This document shows positions 56,988 to 64,000 of a stretch of 64,000 nucleotides of DNA, piece by piece. A program made the position numbers and the translations under genes. Below the pieces are notes generated by a model. That model ran no database searches. It was not told where the DNA came from and saw nothing but the letters and a program-made list of their open reading frames with translations. The stretch is from Lepidodermella squamata (Eukaryota; Gastrotricha). How positions within the stretch are numbered: the first letter of the stretch is position 1; each line of letters starts with the position of its first letter. Location: assembly GCA_047495785.1 (NCBI GenBank), contig JBLDXI010000003.1:558001-622000 (forward strand), written 5' to 3'.

Positions 56988-59900
56988 TCATTCATGACCC
57001 GAAACCGGCTCTAGGGCATCAGGAATCACAGCGGCATCTTGCGCACGCTGTCCATAAGACGACCTACCAGCGCTGAGTTCGCGTGGCTTCGCGCTCTCCT
57101 GGCGAGCGTAGGCACTGCGAACATTGACAATGGCTTCGCTAGGTATCGTCTTGTTCTTGCCAATCAACGCTGTGATGGTGGATATTTTCGACGCTGCAGC
57201 AGCTAGTTTCGTCTTGCGCTGCTCAGAATGCAGGTTGTTCTCAGCCTCAACGTCAATAATTCTTGACGTTGCAGAACTGAATCGTTCGATCAGCGTATTG
57301 ACTAGATGCGAAAGTTCAAGTAAAACAATTGAAATGCCTGGGAGAAACTTACGTTTTTTGAATGTTTGATCATTAGCTGGCTTAATGACTTTCTCCGCTT
57401 TTTCTTTCGACTCTTCCTCGATTTCATCTTTCGACTTGCTCCGCAACATCTTCGCAATTTCTTCTTGGATGTACTTTGCCAATTCGGCGTCATAATCCGT
57501 CTCCGCCTCGACATTAGCAACCACTGCACCGTGGGCGTTGCCAATGATTGTCATGAAGAGATTCGAGCCGATGAAAAGAACAATCGCAGAGTAGACGAGA
57601 GAACAACCCATGGAATACCCGTCGGGAAAGCCAAGTTTCGTCAGCTGTGACGTAGTTCCGCCCAAGCAACGCGAGGCCAAAGTGTAAATGGCCCACTTGA
57701 AAGTCGTAAAATTCCACATACGGTCTCCGACAAGCAGCGTGAAGTAGCCAGCCGAAGCTACGGTGACCAAGAAGAAGAAGCAGGAATACGAGACAATGTC
57801 ATAACGGCCTTTGGACAGCGTTCCAGTAAACGACGCCCAAAAGCGGCTGATGGAAAGATGCTTGAAAAACGCCATCATCGCGAAGAAGAACGTGAAACCC
57901 AACATGCACATCATCGTGTCCTCGATCATAGCGGCTAAATCGAGATTTACGAACGAGTACTTGTCATTGCGCATCTCCTCAATGGTGTAGATGTTGTAGG
58001 CGATCCTCAGGCCGAACAGAATCACGACGACCAGGCCAAGGCTCAATTGCACGATTTCAAGCAAGTTCCAATAGTTGGAGCGGAACTTTTTGAAGCCGAG
58101 CTTAATGCCATTTCGGATGAGTTTTACAATAGAAACGACGAGGACAATGAACCAAATGCTTTGGATCACAAGTGCTGGCAACGCGTTAGCCCCGGAGTAG
58201 AGGTAAAGCTGAAGGGGGGCCATCGTGAGCCGATAAGTCATTCCTCCAGCTGACAATGTCTCGAAAACCGTCTTCACAGCGATAAAAATGTTAGTCTGCG
58301 GGTTGAAAAGGTTGAAATCAACGAAAACAACGTTCGTCGCATTGTCGAGCCACCGTGACATCCTTAGTTTTTCGATTGCAGCTAGGGCTTCCAGTGGTTT
58401 GGTTGGCAGATCAATGTAATAGCCTCCGCTGTTGTAACTATCCTCCATGCCGTAGTATTGTGGTCCATTTGTGTCTCTGTGTACCCATGGGGACTTCTGT
58501 CCTGAACATGAAACTTCAACTCTCCACGAGCCGTTGAAGCAGCGATTTTCTTGGAAAGATGCAACGGTTAAGCCTTGCTTGTAGCAAGGTGATAGATATT
58601 GATCAATCAAAAACGGAGTGTAGCGCTTTGCAAGGCCTGGCGAGGCTGATTGCTGAACCTGGCAGTTGCCTGGCTGGAACCTCTGTTGCCGGATCCTTAT
58701 CGCCCCGATCAGAACAACGTCATGATTCGGAACTGCCAGGAAACTGTTATCCTTGAATTTCAGGCCGTATTTCAGTTGATTGCCGTTGAGAAAGCCCGGG
58801 ACGATTTGATTGTTCAGATAGTCGTAGATTTGTTGCTGATTCATTACGACGTCTTTGATTTCGCGTAACCCAGATGGAACAATTATTGGCTCAAGAGCTT
58901 CGGTTTGGATGTAGCTCCAATCATTAGTGATAGTTCCGATGACGAAGCCAAACATCAATACGTAGAGCAAATGCAGGCCTATGCCAACCATAACCGTTCG
59001 GAATCGTCTGAACAAGTTGACGCGATATGCATGCGAATCTTAAGAAAATTAAAATTTGCTAGGATACAGTTCAATGATGGGATCACTAGCCTACCTTTCG
59101 GGAAGGTGATACGACCAAGGCCAACGCCATCATCAGGTAGATCGAGTTTAGAAGCGTAGAATAAGGCTAGCAGGACGACTTTCGCTGTTTGAATGATGAG
59201 GACGTCTTGGATGACATGAAGGAACATGCCGCTGAGCCACTGAACCGATTTCTCTTGTCCCCATGATAAGCTGTACATTATGACGAAGAAACCAGAGATT
59301 CCGATGCAAATGCCGACCACTGAAAAGAAAAGATACACAATTTAGCTGTTACAACTTCGAACGAAAATTCTGCGCGTTTCCCGTCAAGTTTTGCAAACCC
59401 ACTGAAAAGCTACTAACCACTAATGAGGATTCCCATATATCCACTGATTTCCCAAGGAAATCTCAAGAAAGCCGGCACCCTTCCCGCGATGACCCTGGGT
59501 TTCTTTCTTTTAAGGATTCGGAAATGTTTCAACTTACATGCCCAAGCGATGTAAACACAGAAGAAGGGCAGTTGGAATTTAGGCTTAGCCTTCAAGGTCC
59601 TCTCTTCTTTCTCATCGTCTTCATCCACAACCTCATCAATCTTGATGTTGAAAATTGTGGCCCATGCGCTCTTCTCCGCCGATTTGCGATGAACATAGAT
59701 GAAGAAGAAGGTGATGAGTGACATTGGCGGTAGAACGACCAAACAACTGATGACGCTTGTGTAGAATGTGAACCACGATAGACGGAAAATCTCTCCGATT
59801 TTCACGCCCATTCGCGGAGAACTTGCTTCCTTTCCGTAGAACATTGCATTGACAAGCATAGCGAGGAAGGTGGCTGCAACTATAGTTCCAACACGCTCAC

Positions 59901-62900
59901 TCCTGGTCCAGTTGCTAGGCAACGGCCGTTGGACGATCGACAGCCAAGGATGCGCGTCTTTGATAGAAACCCTCGAGTGGCCTTTCAACAGGTATTTAAA
60001 GCCCATTATTTCATCCTCAGTCGCCAGACTACGGCAGCGGGTTTGATTAGCGCGAATCGTCGTGTTGAACAAGAACAAGAATTTACGGCCTTTCACGACA
60101 TCGACAACGATAATTTTGTCAATGTTCAGTTCAAGGGGGTGTTTTTCTGAGGTTGCCTCGCGACTCTTCAAACTGATTTCAATCTTATCGATGCGGCCAA
60201 GTGGGTAGAAAGTGTTCAAGATGAAATTTGAAGGTCGGTGGTAAGTGAAGTTCTGACGAATTCCGTCATCCAGCTGCCGCCATTCGGTCGCCATACCTTC
60301 ACCGATGAGTCGAATGTCAACCAGAGGTCCGAATCGGTGATTGACGGTCTTTGTCACATGAACTGAAACCAGGTACTTCTGATCCTGATGAACGTCATTG
60401 CTTTTGATCGGCAAGAAAGCCCACTAGCAACACCAAAAACCAATATTTCAGCCGGAAATGAATTGTTAGAGTAACTTACGTCCTTCAAGTCACGTTTATC
60501 GAAGAAATGCATAGAAACGACGGTGACAATGAAGAAGACGATCACGATGACAATGAATGCAAGTACCGCGGCATTATTTGCGGCTAGAGTTGAGAAGTTG
60601 GCGAAAATATCCGAGAACTGGATAGTATTAGGAGCGATAAGAAGATCTGCTCCAATGCTGCCGAAATAGTTCGACTTGAAAACGACCGATGACTCGTTCG
60701 AATCAAGCTCAAGCTGTAGGAAATTGAAAGAGCGTTAGAGAAGCTTCATACAATCAAAATTCAAATTTCGGGATAAATATTTGTCAGCTTACAGATAAGT
60801 CGTCAGACACCGAAGCCGTGGTATCACGTCTGCTTCTTTGGGAAGTAGATTTGGCAGCATTGGCTAGTCTAATTTGACTTCCTTCGCTCTTCAAAAGTTC
60901 GCAAGCACTTGCAGGTAGATCTTCCATCGCATTCGGGAATATTCTTTTCATGAAAACATTCACCGAAATCGTTCCACCAGATACTTTATAAGTAGAAATA
61001 GCCAAAGAGACCACACTTGATGGAATCTTCACTTTGAACGGCATGCGAGGTTGGAAAGATGCTAATAACTCGCCGAATTGATCGTTTCTCGAGATTTTAG
61101 CCTCATTCTGTGAAACGGAAGCTAGCCAATGGTACTTTTTGTTTGTCGGCACGTCTTGGAATGAAATATACGCCGAGTATTGATAATCATCATAGGGTAA
61201 GGTAAGTACAAAATCGCCAGCTTCGGGATTTAAGGTGTAAGCAGCCAGGGACCCGAGAGAGTCGACATTGCTAGAAAGATCGCACTTGACGCGAGAAGTT
61301 TCACACCGAGCGGCTGCTTTTTGCTTCGCGAAGCTCGCGGCGGTTTTTGCAACGGGTTTCGTGGACATTCGGACTGAATATTTCGGATTCAACTTGAGCT
61401 CTTCAAAACCGGCGAAGGTTCGAAGCGAGATTGTTGGATAGTTGAACTGCTGATCGGCATCGAGCACGTTGTCGATGAATACCGTTAGCTTTGTGAGAAA
61501 AAAAAAGTTCTTAGCTACGATTTACAACCGAGTTTTTTGTACTTACCACAGTGGTAACTACCGTTTTACTAGTTAGAGTTTGCGATGAGGATGTGAAGAG
61601 ATCAGCATGGTTCGTGGATACATCGGGAAATACAACCCCTCCTCGGTCTACTACCAATTCCAATTTTGAAAGATCAGCTAGATAGACTTTCTGAACGAGA
61701 ACGTTGTAGAATTCGCCGTTGTACTTAATCGCCGGCCCGATAGATTGAACGCTCTTCTTCAGCGCTTCAATAATGCTGTCCAGGAAGCTCCTGAAACTTC
61801 CATACAGGATCTTGATTTGCTCATTCGGAACTGCCACGTTGACGCTAGGCTTTGACGCGGTTTCCACCTGTTGCTGACAGACTGGGTCTGATTTTGCAGC
61901 GGTTGCCGAATCTACTTCTATGGCCGAGTCTGTTTTAGCGGCAGAAATGATTTTCCCAACTGAGGCTATGCTATCATCAGCTGCTTTTGCGAACGAAGAT
62001 GCGATTTCCATCACTTTAGTGGCCGGCATCGATGATGCAATGCTGTTGATGCGCTGAGCAATAGCGCCAAGGTCTGAAACCATTTCGGCTTGTTTCTACA
62101 AAGAAAAAATTATGTCTAATCCTCAATTCAAGTCGTCTACAAAGCTAAAAAAGCATGTTGAAAAACACGCAAGGCCACATACCAGAACTGATGTTAACGT
62201 TGGAATCGGGGCTTCTGTCACAATAGAACCAGCGGCCACAGATTGGGTTGTGGTTTCAATCGCACTCGACTGGGCAGCTTTTACACTCGATGCTGAAATC
62301 AAAGCTGCAGTGGCAACATCTCCCACTTTGTTTAGGAAATCTGTATCAGACATTGCCGCAGCGTTTTTAACCGCCAAAGTCTCAGCCGATGCCGTAGCTT
62401 TGGACGCCGTGGATGTCAAACAAGTGGAGCCTTCGAAACCAGCCACACAGCTGCATTTATTCGGACCAGTGCAAGAGCCTCCATTCGCGCATGGAAACTC
62501 GCACGTTGGTGTTTGGCAATCATTCCCACTCCAACCTGATAAACATTGGCAGGTATTCGGACCAACACAACGGCCGTTTGAGTTGCAGTTGTTGCAAACC
62601 GCAGACGAACATTGGCTACCTGACCAGCCACTAGCGCAAACGCATTGGCCTGGTGATGAGCACGTGCCGCCATTTTGACACGATGGGTCGCAAATGGGAG
62701 TGCTGCAAGTCGCCCCGCCCCAACCTGTTTTACAGGTGCAAGTGTTAGGCGATGTACAGTTGCCGTTGACGCAGGCATTGCTGCAGGTCGGAATGGTGCA
62801 GTTAGATCCTGACCAACCAGTTGAACATGAGCAGCTTCCCGGCGAGATGCAAGTTCCCTGGGAACAGCCAACACAAACGGCTACATAAAGTTAAGGGATT

Positions 62901-64000
62901 TTACCATAATTATACTGTCAGGTTTAGTTTTGAAGTCTATACTTACGAGTAGAGCAAGTCGATCCGCTCCAGCCAGTGGTGCAACTGCAGCTATTTGTCC
63001 CAATACAAGTTCCTCCGTTGGCGCACGGAGTAGAACAAGTCGCTGTTGGTATAATTTAAGTAAAACTAATATCTTCAAAAGGAAACTCTTGCTTCTTACT
63101 CGTTGCAGAAGAACCGGAGGAGGAAGCAGAAGAAGAACTGTATGAGGAGCCCGATGAGGACCCAGAAGAAGAGCCCGATGAGGAGCCCGATGAGGACCCA
63201 GAAGAAGAACCGGATGAGGAACCTGATGAGGAACCAGAAGAAGAGCCGGATGAGGAGCCCGATGAGGAACCCGATGAGGAGCCGGATGAGGAGCCAGAAG
63301 AAGAACCCGAGGAGGAGCCCGATGAGGAACCAGAAGAAGAACCCGACGAGGAGCCCGATGAGGAACCAGAAGAAGAACCGGATGAGGAACCGGCATCGGC
63401 TTCGGCACATGTTGCTCCTTTGAAGCCCGCCTTACAGGTACAAGTATTTGGCGCAGTGCAGTTGCCATTCACACACGCAGGATTGCAAACAGCTGCAATT
63501 AATTCAAAACATTAGAAGTTTAATAATAAACCAAGCATTAAGCATTCTGACACTCGGAAGAACACACAGCTAACAAGAAAGCAAAGCCGGTAAGAGGCTA
63601 GAAGCTAGCCAATGTAACATACGTGTTGAACAGTCAGTCCCAGACCAGCCCGTAGCGCACTGGCACGTACCCGGCGCCGTACAGTTACCGCTGTGTTTGC
63701 AGGATGGATAGCAAACAGCTAAGAAAATTCGGAATAACACCTTTGGCCCCGAAAAATATCAGATAAATCTTACGAGTTGAACAGTCAGATCCTGACCATC
63801 CCGTAGCGCACTGGCAAGTTCCGGGTGCCGTGCAGTTGCCCCCATTTTTGCAGACGGTCGAGCATATAGGGGTCGAACATGTAGTCCCGCTCCATCCAGT
63901 CGAGCATGTGCAGGTATTTGGGCTAGAACAATTCCCATTCACGCAGGCGTTCGTGCAAACAGGAATTGCACAAGTGGTCCCGCTCCATCCAGTTGAACAT
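56988..64000 (-). CDS. polycystin-1-like protein with EGF-repeat ectodomain (5' end outside window)
   Basis: Large membrane protein of the PKD1 family. Exons, 5' to 3': beyond 64000-63774, 63718-63623, 63492-63100, 63042-62947, 62880-62183, 62095-61547, 61488-60793, 60713-60480, 60423-59418, 59319-59095, 59038-57353, 57301-56988. The visible ectodomain has about ten tenascin-type EGF repeats (CxNGGxC, CxCxxGWxGxxC), several as single phase-1 exons; a Ser/Gly stalk; then a GAIN-like segment. TM1 follows APNTIQFSDIFANF. A PLAT domain (YLVSVHVTKTVNHRFGPLVD) follows TM1. Further helices lead to the polycystin-type channel region (WNLLEIVQLSLGLVVVILFG; FKWAIYTLASRCLGG pore region) and a charged cytoplasmic coil. 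No GPS cysteines are visible; an RSRR furin-like site stands near that point. The product probably acts as a mechanosensory or adhesion-type receptor-channel subunit, as LOV-1/PKD1 do. A 51-nt in-frame GTAAGT..CTAG segment at 57302-57352 is taken as an intron. Confidence 0.88.
63110..63400 (-). repeat. coding repeat for a Ser-Ser-Ser-Gly stalk
   Basis: About 290 bp of 12-bp-period repeat inside the exon 63492-63100 of the polycystin-like gene, encoding more than 20 tandem SSSG units after one EGF repeat. The period keeps frame, and codon variation (TCT/TCC/TCA/TCG, GGC/GGT/GGG/GGA-type third bases) shows it is not a pure microsatellite. It would form a flexible, probably O-glycosylated spacer. 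Confidence 0.85.

Noticed and set aside
62881-63468. Long Pro/His/Leu-rich minus-strand frame over the Ser/Gly tract
   Set aside because: It is a frame-shifted reading of the 12-bp repeat; the SSSG frame continues EGF repeats on both sides.
1-64000. CRISPR arrays, bacterial operons or prophage
   Set aside because: No regular spacer-repeat arrays; genes are intron-bearing animal genes.

Overview
The window is metazoan nuclear DNA. Genes carry spliceosomal introns, from about 50 nt to 2.7 kb, with mostly GT..TTTCAG/TTTTAG borders. Intergenic DNA is AT-rich and holds decayed DNA transposons. The gene set (Rab3, Sin3, an otoferlin-type ferlin, a polycystin-1-like channel protein, a Cys-loop receptor, GABA-B-like GPCRs, a nuclear receptor) is animal. 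Rab3 residues such as RYCDD and [11 protein letters not shown] resemble nematode RAB-3, so a nematode or nematode-like ecdysozoan is my best guess. The phylum cannot be settled from this sequence alone.

Layout. 0.2-1.3 kb (-): nuclear receptor. 1.9-2.8 kb (+): ankyrin/SOCS-box protein. 3.4-16.0 kb (-): an 18-exon otoferlin-like gene whose introns host four tRNA-Leu(UAA) genes and an inverted-repeat element rich in CTTCGG. 17.1-18.0 kb (-): small secreted 14-cysteine protein. 19.4-20.3 kb (+): secreted precursor with four six-cysteine repeats. 21.0-23.3 and 32.2-34.5 kb (+): two intronless GABA-B-like class C receptors, recent duplicates. Between them: a zinc-finger ORF, a Cys-loop receptor (-) and a tandem pair of related secreted proteins (-). 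34.5-35.7 kb: a MITE and a hAT remnant. 36.0-46.4 kb (-): Sin3 corepressor, with a MULE-like and a Helitron helicase fragment in its introns. 46.4-52.4 kb: long gene-free interval. 52.4-55.1 kb (+): Rab3. 57.0 kb to the right edge (-): polycystin-1-like gene with an EGF-repeat ectodomain, truncated by the window.

Otoferlin and Rab3 both act in calcium-regulated vesicle exocytosis; the GABA-B-like, Cys-loop and polycystin proteins are membrane signalling molecules. These are probably independent single genes. No operon is evident. All exon borders were placed by eye, using splice consensus, reading-frame continuity across junctions and resemblance to remembered families. No alignment was run.
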